Source: Patescibacteria group bacterium
GTDB lineage: Bacteria; Patescibacteria; ABY1; UBA10025; JAHIVO01
DNA: 64,000 nt
Direction of reading: 5' to 3'
NCBI GenBank assembly: GCA_028718605.1
Contig: JAQULM010000002.1
Coordinates: forward strand, 124,001 to 188,000
The position numbers were made by a program, and so were the translations under genes. Each line of letters begins with the position of its first letter. Position 1 is the first letter of the stretch. Below the pieces are notes generated by a model. That model made no database searches and was not told the origin of the DNA. It worked only from the letters and a program-made list of their open reading frames with translations. Shown piece by piece: positions 23,822-32,178 of this stretch.

Positions 23822-25156
23822 TTACTTCAAGTTATCCACAAAAAACTCCTCATACCGCTTTGCCCAGAGCCCGAGAATGAGCCAGAAAAATAATACGCCG
23901 AATGAGAGGCTCCAGAGATAATGGTCGACGGCCCCGAGCGCGAGGAGGACCACAAACGCAAGGCTGTATGCCGAAAACCAGCTGACCATCATGAATTTTT
24001 TCCGGTGTTCCCAAAATGCCATGGAGCACACCGTTCCGCACAGGACGACAAACGCCAATCCGCCGAACACGCCCGTCTCAGCAGTAATGAGAAGGTATAT
24101 CGAATGCACCGGCTGGTAGTCCCACACGTTCCTGCCAGGCATGCGTTGCTGGGTGGCGGCTGTATAGCTGCCGATCCCAACGCCCTGGTACCATGAATCC
24201 TCGATGACCTCAGCCGCTTCCCGGTATGAAGACAGCCGCTCGGTGTTTGATTTCACCTCGAGCCTGCCACCCTCGACACGCGTCTGCCATACATCCGGCA
24301 GCAGGAGGACGCTGAACGCTGTCACGAGCACGATCCAGAATAAAACCGGTGTCAAAATTTTTACGCGGTAGGTGTCGCGATGCACGAGCGCAACGAAGAA
24401 CAGCACGAGACAGGCACACCACCACGCGATGATCGCTGCTCGGGAAAACGTCAGTATCAACCCATAATACAAAATGACAAGCGAGGTTACAGCACACAGG
24501 ATACCGGCGATATTCTGCGACCGGTTGCGGTACGCACGGAACAGGTACGCGACAACAATGAGCAGGCATATGACGAGCAGCGCAGCGAGCATGTTTGGAT
24601 GCGGCAAACCGCCGTACGCCCGCAGAAATCGGCCTGATGCTGTTTCAACAACGAAATCCCCCAGCACATCCGGACTATGGCTCGCGATGCCCAAAATCGT
24701 GCTTGCCTCGATGCGCTGGGAGAAAAACTGGTAAATTCCTAACACTGCCTGGATCACGCCCGCTGCCACGAACGCAGCGCCGATTCGTTCCCAGCGGAAC
24801 CGGACGCGGATGCACGTCCAAAAAAGCACGATTCCCTCCAGGAGCTTCGCAGCCGCATACCACGACGCGTCAGCATTTTTTGACCAAAAAATCGAGCTGA
24901 ACGCGATTGCGAACAGCACAACGATTACCGCCCGAATCTGGTGCAGCGGCTTATACGCGGCAACTTTAGGGGCGCTCAGGCTCAGGAGCGCGACGACGAT
25001 GAGAATAATATCAGCGAGGTACAAACTGCATGTTCCGTACTCCCAGTGCCCGCCAGCGAGGAACCCCTGATGCCAGATCCAGCGGGTTTGCCACGGGAGG
25101 AAAAATACGAAAAGGTATATTCCGTATTCGGCGCATTTTTCAAAAATTTTTTTCAT
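23822..25156 (-). CDS. O-antigen ligase/polymerase-like membrane protein
   Basis: 444 residues from ATG 25156, whose ATGA overlaps the upstream stop. About twelve hydrophobic segments are seen, with a large polar loop (about 265-340) containing RLSSYREAAEVIEDSWYQGV and PVHSIYLLITAETG. GLPHPNMLAALLVI lies near 195. This is the layout of Wzy_C/O-antigen-ligase family proteins, which polymerise or attach surface polysaccharide using undecaprenyl-linked glycans. Its partner is a nucleotidyltransferase gene of unknown role. Confidence 0.8.
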   Translation of the reverse strand: MKKIFEKCAEYGIYLFVFFLPWQTRWIWHQGFLAGGHWEYGTCSLYLADIILIVVALLSLSAPKVAAYKPLHQIRAVIVVLFAIAFSSIFWSKNADASWYAAAKLLEGIVLFWTCIRVRFRWERIGAAFVAAGVIQAVLGIYQFFSQRIEASTILGIASHSPDVLGDFVVETASGRFLRAYGGLPHPNMLAALLVICLLIVVAYLFRAYRNRSQNIAGILCAVTSLVILYYGLILTFSRAAIIAWWCACLVLFFVALVHRDTYRVKILTPVLFWIVLVTAFSVLLLPDVWQTRVEGGRLEVKSNTERLSSYREAAEVIEDSWYQGVGIGSYTAATQQRMPGRNVWDYQPVHSIYLLITAETGVFGGLAFVVLCGTVCSMAFWEHRKKFMMVSWFSAYSLAFVVLLALGAVDHYLWSLSFGVLFFWLILGLWAKRYEEFFVDNLK

Positions 25157-26079
25157 AGGATTCGGGCAGCGCGCTTGCGCCATTCCGCTAAGTAGACAGA
25201 ACGACGGTCGTTGTCATGGAACTTAAGCATCCGGTCGGTGACGATCACGCGGGAATCTTTATTCGCAACATCCCGCAACCGCGCCGGCATAATCCGCAAC
25301 TGGTACTTCTTGAAAATCGACTCGGGCACCAGGGCGCATAGTGCCTGCGTGAACTGCTGCAACCAGCGAACCGGCTGCACCGTACGGCGCGGTGTGGGTG
25401 CCACGGTAATCCAATGCGGAATCGTTTTCCACACCCAATTGTTTGCCGCGACGAAACGATCGTACGCACCATCATCGTACACCGGTACAACCTGCGCGGT
25501 CCAATACGGCAAATAGATGTCGTCGCGAAGCTGCAGCTGCTCGATACTGAGCGCATCGTCAGACAGAAAAAAAGAAGCGCAGAACGTGTCACGGGTTCGT
25601 CCGGGCCGCGGCCGAACATTCAACAGACGCAGCAATCCGACGACCCAGAAACGTGACTGCCATATGCGGCCGTGCCGGGTAATGATGAACAGGTCGATGT
25701 CCGCGTCGGGGCGGCTGTTATTGAACGCGAGCGTGTTGCACACGCCGACCATGCGGACGAACGGGACAAACCGCAAAAGTTTCAGCATACGGACTGTCCG
25801 GCTGAATTTCTGTTCAGCAAACCGGTACCGATCCATCCGCTGATGGACGATGCCATCTCTGCCGGTGAGAAAATAAAAACCATACTTCGCGCTGACCGCG
25901 CCGCGCAGCGGAGCACTCGTTTCGAGAAGGGCAACGATATCAACAAGGGTTACAGCTGCAAGATCGCGGTTTTCAGCGCCGGTATACAGCCACTTCCACA
26001 GCTCAAAAGACGTCAATGGATAATCGAAAATATCGAAGTAGCACAGCGTCTTGAGTATTGCTTGTTCGAGGGCATCCAT
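25153..26079 (-). CDS. Nucleotidyltransferase-like protein with N-terminal winged helix
   Basis: 308 residues. Residues 1-75 look like a helix-turn-helix or winged-helix segment (LEQAILKTLCYFDIFDYPLT). A Pol-beta-type nucleotidyltransferase core follows, with NSRPDADIDLFIIT near 125 supplying the two catalytic Asp residues; the usual GS is degenerate. Similar proteins in uncultured bacteria lie next to surface-polysaccharide genes. A -10 box lies only seven bases upstream of the ATG, so the mRNA is probably leaderless. It is coupled to the O-antigen-ligase-like gene. Confidence 0.7.
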   Translation of the reverse strand: MDALEQAILKTLCYFDIFDYPLTSFELWKWLYTGAENRDLAAVTLVDIVALLETSAPLRGAVSAKYGFYFLTGRDGIVHQRMDRYRFAEQKFSRTVRMLKLLRFVPFVRMVGVCNTLAFNNSRPDADIDLFIITRHGRIWQSRFWVVGLLRLLNVRPRPGRTRDTFCASFFLSDDALSIEQLQLRDDIYLPYWTAQVVPVYDDGAYDRFVAANNWVWKTIPHWITVAPTPRRTVQPVRWLQQFTQALCALVPESIFKKYQLRIMPARLRDVANKDSRVIVTDRMLKFHDNDRRSVYLAEWRKRAARIL

Positions 26080-26086
26080 ACGCTAT

Positions 26087-26109
26087 AGTATACCGTGTTC
26101 TGCTGGTTA
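26087..26109 (-). promoter_or_regulatory. Promoter of the nucleotidyltransferase gene (leaderless)
   Basis: TATACT (26092-26087) lies seven bases before the ATG at 26079; a weak TTTCCG is 17 bases upstream of it. Confidence 0.5.
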
Positions 26110-26124
26110 CGGAAACTGACGCAT

Positions 26125-26159
26125 TCAAAACAAATCCCGGTTATCACCGTAACCGGGAT
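26125..26159 (-). terminator. Terminator fused to the stop codon
   Basis: ATCCCGGTTA (26134-26143) and TAACCGGGAT (26150-26159); the minus-strand tail is TTTGTTTTG. The TGA stop of the small membrane gene lies at the foot of the stem. Confidence 0.75.
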
Positions 26160-26359
26160 CATTTCTTGCCCCCAACGAGCATCTCGCCAATTAAGAACCA
26201 GATAAATACCCAGACGGCAACGAGCACTGACGCAGCCACTGAGCTGAACGCGCGCTGCAACCACGGTCCGTCGCCGAAAATCATTCCGGCCGAACCGTAA
26301 ACGGCGAGGCAGAACACGAGCACCCAGACGCCCGTCCGACGAATACTCCGGACTGACAT
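26159..26359 (-). CDS. Small two-helix membrane protein
   Basis: 66 residues: MSVRSIRRTGVW, a membrane segment (about 9-27), a short loop GDGPWLQRA, and a second segment (about 34-60) ending GGKK. ATG 26359 has GGGAGGA upstream, whereas the longer frame from 26395 lacks one. Own promoter and terminator make it a stand-alone gene. No family is recognised. Confidence 0.65.
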   Translation of the reverse strand: MSVRSIRRTGVWVLVFCLAVYGSAGMIFGDGPWLQRAFSSVAASVLVAVWVFIWFLIGEMLVGGKK

Positions 26360-26406
26360 GATTTCCTCCCTTGGTTTCTGGCAAATGACATTCACTAATT
26401 CAAATG

Positions 26407-26435
26407 ATGGTACTCCAAAACAGGACGCTTGTCAA
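26407..26435 (-). promoter_or_regulatory. Promoter of the small membrane gene
   Basis: TTGACA (26435-26430) and TACCAT (26412-26407) at 17 bases on the minus strand. Confidence 0.75.
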
Positions 26436-26499
26436 GGTATGGCATGCCGTTGCTCAAATAATCCCAATTCAATTCCAAACAGAAAGAAGGGGTGGCCCC

Positions 26500-29325
26500 C
26501 TATTTCAAAACGCTCTTCAGGAACTGGCCGGTATAACTCCGCTTCACCTTTGAAATATCCCGCGGTGTGCCTTGGGCGACTATTTCGCCGCCTTTGTCGC
26601 CGCCCTCGGGCCCGAGGTCAACAATCCAGTCCGCTGACTTGATAACATCCAGATTATGCTCGATAACAAGAACGGTGTTGCCCTTGTCGACAAGCTGGCT
26701 TAGGACGTTGAGCAGGCGTTTTACGTCATCAAAATGCAAACCAGTGGTCGGTTCGTCAAGGATATAGAGCGTCTTCCCTGTCGCGCGGCGCGATAATTCT
26801 GTCGCAAGCTTCACGCGCTGGGCTTCGCCGCCGGAGAGCGTCGTCGCTGACTGGCCGAGATGCACGTACCCAAGGCCGACCTCATAGAGCGTTTGAAGTT
26901 TATTGAAAATCGCTGGTTGATTGCGGAAAAACTCCATCGCCTCCTCAACGGTCATCCCGAGTATATCCGCAATAGTTTTCCCTTTATAATGTATTTCAAG
27001 TGTTTGTTCGTTGTACCGGTGGCCTTTACATTCTTCGCATTCGACATACACGTCCGGCAGAAACTGCATCTCAATCTTTACCAAACCGTCACCTTCACAC
27101 GCTTCACACCGGCCCCCTGACACATTGAAGCTAAACCTGCCTGGCCCGTAGCCGCGTATCTTGGCCTCAGGCACCTGGGTGAAAAGGTCGCGGATATAAG
27201 TAAAAACACCGGTGTAGGTTGCGGGGTTTGACCGCGGTGTGCGGCCGATCGGCGACTGGTCAATATTGATAACCTTATCGAGGTGCTCCGTACCCTCAAT
27301 CCGTTTGTACGCACCCGGCTCGTCTTTGGCATTGTAAAATTTCTGCGCGAGAGCTTTCGCGAGGATATCAGTCATGAGTGTCGATTTTCCGGAACCGGAG
27401 ACGCCGGTGATGCACACGAACGTGCCGAGCGGCATGCTGACATCGATGTTTTTCAAATTGAATTCTTTCGCGCCTCGGATGACCAGGCGTTTGCCGTTGC
27501 CCGGACGGTATTTCTTCGGCGTGGGGATCGAGAGGGTGCCTGATAAGTATTTGCCGGTTAATGAATTCTTGTTGCGCATGATCTCAGCCGGTGTGCCTGC
27601 CGCAACTACCTTGCCGCCATGTTCACCCGCTCCCGGCCCGATGTCGATGACGTAGTCAGACGCCTGAATGGTCCCCTCGTCGTGTTCGACAACGATAACC
27701 GTATTGCCCAATGATTTGAGCGCCTGGAGTGTTGCGATCAGCTTCGTATTATCCCGCTGGTGCAATCCGATGGACGGTTCATCAAGAATATACACGACAC
27801 CGACGAGCGATGACCCAATTTGGGTCGCCAGGCGGATGCGCTGCGCTTCGCCACCGGCAAGCGTCGCTGCGGCGCGGTCGAGCGTCAGGTAATCGAGCCC
27901 GACATTGTGCAAGAAGAGCAGGCGGGCGACGATCTCTTTCAGTATCTGGCGCGCGACTATCTTCTCTTTTTCAGAACGCAAAACCAGCGAGCTGAAAAAC
28001 TTTCTTGCTTCTTCGACTGTCATTGCGGCGACGTCGGATATCGACTTGTCGGCAACTGTCACCGACAGCGCTTCGGGCTTCAATCGCTTTCCCTTGCACA
28101 TCGGGCACAGGAGCACGCGCATGTACTTCTCGATTTCAGAACGGATATAGTCAGACTGCGTTTCCTTGTACCGGCGCATGAGATTCGGGATAACTCCTTC
28201 AAAATTTCTCGTTAATTCGCCTTGGAACCGGTCACTGGCATACTCCATCGTGTACTCTTTGCTGCCGCTGCCATAGAGAATTAAATTCAGCTGTTCCTTG
28301 GTTAAATCTTTTACGGGAACATCAAGCGAAAACTTGTGCGCATCCGCGACCTGCTCCAGGAACCGGATGTACCACGCCTGGTTTGCTGATGTCCGCGCCC
28401 ACGGGCGGATAGCGCCCTCAGCGACGGTCAGCCGCGGGTTCGGGATGATGAGCTGTGGATCAATTTCAAGCCGCGTACCGAGGCCGGTGCATTCAGGGCA
28501 GGCGCCGTGCGGGCTGTTGAATGAAAAATTCCGCGGCTCGATCGGTGGCAGGTTGATGCCACAGTGCGGGCAGGAAAAATGCTGCGAGAAGAGGAGGTCT
28601 TCCTGGGTATCGAGCCGCTCGATGATGACGAGGCCGTCCCCGAGATCAAGGGCGGATTCGAGAGAGCTGATCAGACGCGTTCGCTCCAAGGCCGCATCAT
28701 TCGTCAATCGGTCAACAACAACATCAACAGTATGTTTCTTCTTCTTATCAACGCGCAGGTCCTCCGCCTCCTCGACGGAATAGATCGTGCCGTCGAACCG
28801 GACGCGGACGTACCCTGCCTTGCGCACTTCTTCGACAACCTTCTTGTGCTCGCCCTTCTGGTCCCGGATAACTGGCGCGAGAACGATAAACTGGGTGCCC
28901 GACGGCAATGAGGTAACCCGCTCGGCGATCTGGTCGATTGTTTGCTTTGAAACAACGCGGCCGCACGACGGGCAATGCGGAATGCCGACGCGCGCAAATA
29001 AAAGCCGGAGGTAGTCATACACTTCGGTAACGGTTCCCACGGTCGACCGAGGATTCCGGGATGTCGATTTCTGGTCAATGGAAATCGCTGGCGAGAGGCC
29101 ATCAATCTGGTCAACGTCAGGCTTATCCATTAAACCCAAAAACTGCCGCGCGTACGCTGACAGGGATTCGACGTACCGGCGCTGGCCTTCGGCGTAGATC
29201 GTATCGAATGCAAGGGAAGACTTGCCTGAACCTGAAATGCCGGTGATCACCACGAGTTTGTCCCGCGGGATGTCCACGTCAATATTCTTCAGGTTGTGGA
29301 CCCGCGCTCCGCGTATCGTTATCAT
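26500..29325 (-). CDS. uvrA: Excinuclease ABC subunit A
   Basis: 941 residues from ATG 29325 (MITIRGARVHNLKNIDVDIP), the usual UvrA N-terminus; upstream in-frame ATGs (29352, 29418) are less likely. It has two ATP-binding cassettes: Walker A GISGSGKSSLAFD near 33 and GVSGSGKSTLMTD near 640. Zinc-finger cysteines are CPHCGINLPP, CPECTG and CEACEGDGLVK with CEECKGHRY. Signatures are LAGGEAQRIRLA and LSGGEAQRVKLA. It recognises bulky DNA damage and loads UvrB. uvrC lies divergently 580 bases away. Confidence 0.97.
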   Translation of the reverse strand: MITIRGARVHNLKNIDVDIPRDKLVVITGISGSGKSSLAFDTIYAEGQRRYVESLSAYARQFLGLMDKPDVDQIDGLSPAISIDQKSTSRNPRSTVGTVTEVYDYLRLLFARVGIPHCPSCGRVVSKQTIDQIAERVTSLPSGTQFIVLAPVIRDQKGEHKKVVEEVRKAGYVRVRFDGTIYSVEEAEDLRVDKKKKHTVDVVVDRLTNDAALERTRLISSLESALDLGDGLVIIERLDTQEDLLFSQHFSCPHCGINLPPIEPRNFSFNSPHGACPECTGLGTRLEIDPQLIIPNPRLTVAEGAIRPWARTSANQAWYIRFLEQVADAHKFSLDVPVKDLTKEQLNLILYGSGSKEYTMEYASDRFQGELTRNFEGVIPNLMRRYKETQSDYIRSEIEKYMRVLLCPMCKGKRLKPEALSVTVADKSISDVAAMTVEEARKFFSSLVLRSEKEKIVARQILKEIVARLLFLHNVGLDYLTLDRAAATLAGGEAQRIRLATQIGSSLVGVVYILDEPSIGLHQRDNTKLIATLQALKSLGNTVIVVEHDEGTIQASDYVIDIGPGAGEHGGKVVAAGTPAEIMRNKNSLTGKYLSGTLSIPTPKKYRPGNGKRLVIRGAKEFNLKNIDVSMPLGTFVCITGVSGSGKSTLMTDILAKALAQKFYNAKDEPGAYKRIEGTEHLDKVINIDQSPIGRTPRSNPATYTGVFTYIRDLFTQVPEAKIRGYGPGRFSFNVSGGRCEACEGDGLVKIEMQFLPDVYVECEECKGHRYNEQTLEIHYKGKTIADILGMTVEEAMEFFRNQPAIFNKLQTLYEVGLGYVHLGQSATTLSGGEAQRVKLATELSRRATGKTLYILDEPTTGLHFDDVKRLLNVLSQLVDKGNTVLVIEHNLDVIKSADWIVDLGPEGGDKGGEIVAQGTPRDISKVKRSYTGQFLKSVLK

Positions 29326-29389
29326 CTTTGGTTCATGAGTTCGCACTGGCATGAGGATTGCAAAAAAAGTGGGTATGAATTCGGGTCTC

Positions 29390-29418
29390 AGTATACACCC
29401 CCTGTCAAGAGCAGTCAA
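29390..29418 (-). promoter_or_regulatory. Promoter of uvrA
   Basis: TTGACT (29418-29413) and TATACT (29395-29390) at 17 bases, minus strand. Confidence 0.7.
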
Positions 29419-29455
29419 GGGCTATTACGGCAATCTCCAATTCTTCCAAAGACCC

Positions 29456-29484
29456 TTGACAGGAAGACTCCAAGGTGCTATTCT
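29456..29484 (+). promoter_or_regulatory. Promoter of the small basic gene at 29578
   Basis: TTGACA (29456-29461) and TATTCT (29479-29484) at 17 bases. Confidence 0.75.
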
Positions 29485-29577
29485 TTCCCATTCACCAAAC
29501 AGATAATATAGTTAGTAGTCAGAGGAAATGGTATGGTGATTACCATTCCACATCGCACCCTTAACTCGAGGTGTTTA

Positions 29578-29787
29578 ATGCCCAAGAGAAGCGGAAGAAC
29601 CAAAACCGGTCATGGTAAATCGAGAGTCAAGATCGCCGGCAAGAAAGGGCTCAGGGTCGATTTGACCCTCCATGTATTTGGCACTGTCGAGCAGACAGGC
29701 GAAGGAGGTCTCGATTTCGGATCACTGCTTAGTCTGATGGGGCCGATGCTGGCCAAGGCCGGCCGCCACAACCCGCACGAAGAATAG
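29578..29787 (+). CDS. Small basic hypothetical protein
   Basis: 69 residues starting MPKRSGRTKTGHGKSRVK, followed by a beta-like LRVDLTLHVFGTVEQTGEGG and LSLMGPMLAKAGRHNPHEE. GAGGTG is positioned for ATG 29578; an in-frame ATG at 29533 also has a good site (GAGG), but it lies in a hairpin (AATGGT/ACCATT, 29528-29549) and adds an uncharacteristic 15 residues. It has its own promoter and terminator. The basic N-terminus suggests nucleic acid binding; the family is unknown. Confidence 0.55.
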   Translation: MPKRSGRTKTGHGKSRVKIAGKKGLRVDLTLHVFGTVEQTGEGGLDFGSLLSLMGPMLAKAGRHNPHEE

Positions 29788-29827
29788 GACGTCAAACCCC
29801 TTTCCAGCGTGAGGGAGCCAACGTCAA

Positions 29828-29871
29828 ACGAGTCCCGTGCACTACGCTCAACGCGCGGGACTCGTTTTTTT
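29828..29871 (+). terminator. Intrinsic terminator before uvrC
   Basis: ACGAGTCCCG (29828-29837) and CGGGACTCGT (29856-29865), followed by a run of Ts. The T-run overlaps the uvrC -35. Confidence 0.85.
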
Positions 29872-29899
29872 GTACAATGGCCCGCTGAGGGGATATACT
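29870..29899 (+). promoter_or_regulatory. Promoter of uvrC (leaderless)
   Basis: TTGTAC (29870-29875) and TATACT (29894-29899) at 18 bases; the ATG at 29906 is six bases after the -10, at the expected transcription start. Confidence 0.7.
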
Positions 29900-29905
29900 G
29901 AACAT

Positions 29906-31705
29906 ATGGACAAGCATAATAAAGCTACCATTAACCTCACGCTCGTCCCCCGAAAGCCCGGGGTGTACATTTTTAAAAACGAGAAGGGGGAGATTTTATA
30001 TATCGGCAAGGCAAAACTGCTGAAAAGCCGCGTTTCGTCGTACTTCCACAAATCCGCACAGCTGGCGCCCGGCAAGCAGTTGATGATTCCAAAAATTGTA
30101 AAAATGGAATTCATCATTACGTCCTCAGAGGCTGAAGCGTTGCTTTTGGAATCGACCCTGATCAAAAAACACCAGCCGCCGTACAATGTCGACCTCAAGG
30201 ACGATAAAAATTTCCAATACATCAAGATTACGACGGGCGAGGAATTCCCCCGAGTGTTCACGGTCCGGCGTATCGAGCGGGACAAAGCGAAATATTTCGG
30301 CCCGTACGTCTCCGGTTTGTCGGTTCGCCGCACGCTGCGGTTCCTCAGAAAATTATTCCCCCACCGGAGCTTCACCCGCGCGCCGCAAAGCCACCAGCTG
30401 CGCTACCTCGTCAAACGGTACCAGAAACTGATCGGCCCTGCCGACCCCCGCGAATACCGAAAAACGATCGACCGCATTATCAGTTTCTTGAACGGCAATT
30501 ACCAGGGCATCGTGAACGAGCTTCAACGCGGCATGGAAGAGCGCTCTCGTGAGCAGAAATTCGAACAAGCGGCCGCGCTCCGTGATAAAATCCAAGCGAT
30601 CGAACGGATCATGGAACGCCAGAAAGTGGTATCCGCAAAACCGGAGGACCAGGACATCTTGAACATCGCGCGTGAGGGCAGCCGCGCAGCGGTCAGCGTG
30701 TTTACCGTACGCGCAGGCAAGCTTATCGGCCAACAGAATTTTCTGCTTACAAACACCGAGGGACAAGGCGACGCCGAGCTCATGCAAACATTCATTGAAC
30801 GGTATTACAGCCAGCATGCAAACGTACCGGATACGCTGATTGTACCGGCGAAACTGCCCAATATGCCGCTCATACAAAAAACGTTCGGCCTTACTGTTCT
30901 GGTGCCCCAGCGCGGCATTAAAAAACGATACCTCGCTATGGGTTTTGAAAACGCACGCCACTACGTGCTGCTCCAGAAAGCTTCATGGGAACGGACTGAA
31001 CATGCGATACAAAACGCACTGAATCAATTTCAAAAGACACTCCGGCTCCCCTCTGCGCCACACCGCATTGAAGCATTCGATATCTCAAACATCCAGGGAA
31101 CAAATCCTGTCGGCTCGATGGTAGTGTTTACAGACGGCAAACCGGACAAGAAATGGTACCGGAAATTTAAAATCACGTCAGTGCGCGGTGCCAATGACCC
31201 GGCGATGATGGCTGAAGTCATTTCCCGCCGCTTCAAACACATTACCGCGGAGGGCCAAACGCCTCGTGCCAAGAAAAAACATCCGACAGCAGACTGGCCC
31301 AAGCCAGATCTTGTTATCCTGGACGGCGGCATGGGGCAGCTGAACGCCGCCCTTAAAGTACTGCGGTTCGCTCTTCCCCTCATCGCGCTCGCGAAGCAAG
31401 AAGAGAGCATTTACGTGCCCGGGCGGAAGTTGCCCATACGATTTCCGGCACAGTCAGACGCCCTATTCCTTATCCAGCGGATTCGCGACGAAGCGCACCG
31501 GTTCGCTATTACCTTTTACCGGAAAACCCACGGGAGCGGGCTCCAACGCTCCGTGCTCGACGAAATCCCCGGGGTCGGCCCTGCGACGAGAAAAAAACTC
31601 ATCCGTACCTTTGGGTCAGTACGGGGCGTGCGAAGTGCCTCACCGGACGAGCTCAAAGCAGCCGTGGGCACCCGAATCGCTCAACAATTATCCCGCTCAT
31701 TATGA
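29906..31705 (+). CDS. uvrC: Excinuclease ABC subunit C
   Basis: 599 residues from ATG 29906. The GIY-YIG nuclease domain is N-terminal (KPGVYIFKNEKGEILYIGKAK, LESTLIKKHQPPYNV). A UVR motif lies in the EQKFEQAAALRDKIQAIE stretch. The RNase H-like endonuclease domain has IEAFDISNIQGTNPVGSMV and LVILDGGMGQL. A C-terminal helix-hairpin-helix (LDEIPGVGPATRKKLIRTFGS) ends the protein. It makes the two incisions with UvrB. The 54-codon gene downstream is coupled by ATGA. A longer frame from 29837 is ruled out by the promoter. Confidence 0.96.
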   Translation: MDKHNKATINLTLVPRKPGVYIFKNEKGEILYIGKAKLLKSRVSSYFHKSAQLAPGKQLMIPKIVKMEFIITSSEAEALLLESTLIKKHQPPYNVDLKDDKNFQYIKITTGEEFPRVFTVRRIERDKAKYFGPYVSGLSVRRTLRFLRKLFPHRSFTRAPQSHQLRYLVKRYQKLIGPADPREYRKTIDRIISFLNGNYQGIVNELQRGMEERSREQKFEQAAALRDKIQAIERIMERQKVVSAKPEDQDILNIAREGSRAAVSVFTVRAGKLIGQQNFLLTNTEGQGDAELMQTFIERYYSQHANVPDTLIVPAKLPNMPLIQKTFGLTVLVPQRGIKKRYLAMGFENARHYVLLQKASWERTEHAIQNALNQFQKTLRLPSAPHRIEAFDISNIQGTNPVGSMVVFTDGKPDKKWYRKFKITSVRGANDPAMMAEVISRRFKHITAEGQTPRAKKKHPTADWPKPDLVILDGGMGQLNAALKVLRFALPLIALAKQEESIYVPGRKLPIRFPAQSDALFLIQRIRDEAHRFAITFYRKTHGSGLQRSVLDEIPGVGPATRKKLIRTFGSVRGVRSASPDELKAAVGTRIAQQLSRSL

Positions 31706-31866
31706 AACACTACCATGTCGATGCCGAAGAGGCGCAGCGTGCGGTTGAAACGGCAGCAGCGCGCCGCGTGCGGAAGCGGCTGCCCCGCATGAAGCTGTCA
31801 GGCGCGCGTGTCAAGGACCTCCAGCGTTTAATTATTGACAAAGGGCGGCGCGCGCACCATGCTTGA
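31702..31866 (+). CDS. Small basic helical protein coupled to uvrC
   Basis: 54 residues beginning MKHYHVDAEEAQRAVETAAA and continuing with RRVRKRLPRMKLSGARVKDLQ and a His-Ala end. Its ATG overlaps the uvrC stop as ATGA, so it is translated by coupling. The composition is Arg/Ala-rich helical. Its TGA overlaps the -35 of the secG promoter. I do not recognise a family; a link with uvrC is only positional. Confidence 0.55.
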   Translation: MKHYHVDAEEAQRAVETAAARRVRKRLPRMKLSGARVKDLQRLIIDKGRRAHHA

Positions 31867-31891
31867 CAAGAGCACCGGAGTTTGATACTGT
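31863..31891 (+). promoter_or_regulatory. Promoter of secG
   Basis: TTGACA (31863-31868) and TACTGT (31886-31891) at 17 bases. Confidence 0.7.
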
Positions 31892-31928
31892 TTATGGTGC
31901 TTTGCAAACCTTATTTTTTTATAGCGAT

Positions 31929-32153
31929 ATGCTCGAACTCACCCTCAATATTGTACAAATTGTCCTTGCCGGAATTTTAATGGCTGCGGTCCTGTTGCAG
32001 AACCGCGGAGCCGGCTTAGGCGGCGTATTCGGCGGAGAGGGAAACGTATATCGTACGAAGCGCGGATTTGATAAAATCCTTTTTGTCGTCACCATCATTG
32101 TCAGTATTGCCTTTTTCGGTACTGCGATGACGAATATCCTCATCCGCCAGTAG
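31929..32153 (+). CDS. secG: Preprotein translocase subunit SecG
   Basis: 74 residues: two hydrophobic segments (about 5-24 and 49-70) and between them the SecG signature VLLQNRGAGLGGVFGGEGNVY followed by RTKRGFDK. SecG is the small membrane partner of SecYE. ATG 31929 is chosen over a longer frame from 31863 that starts within the promoter. It lies directly upstream of a membrane-anchored binding protein. Confidence 0.93.
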   Translation: MLELTLNIVQIVLAGILMAAVLLQNRGAGLGGVFGGEGNVYRTKRGFDKILFVVTIIVSIAFFGTAMTNILIRQ

Positions 32154-32178
32154 CATTCACTAAGACCGCCACCGCATT

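Noticed and set aside
26476..26498. Possible uvrA terminator (GGGG/CCCC)
   Set aside because: A four-base stem with a weak T-tail is too poor to call.
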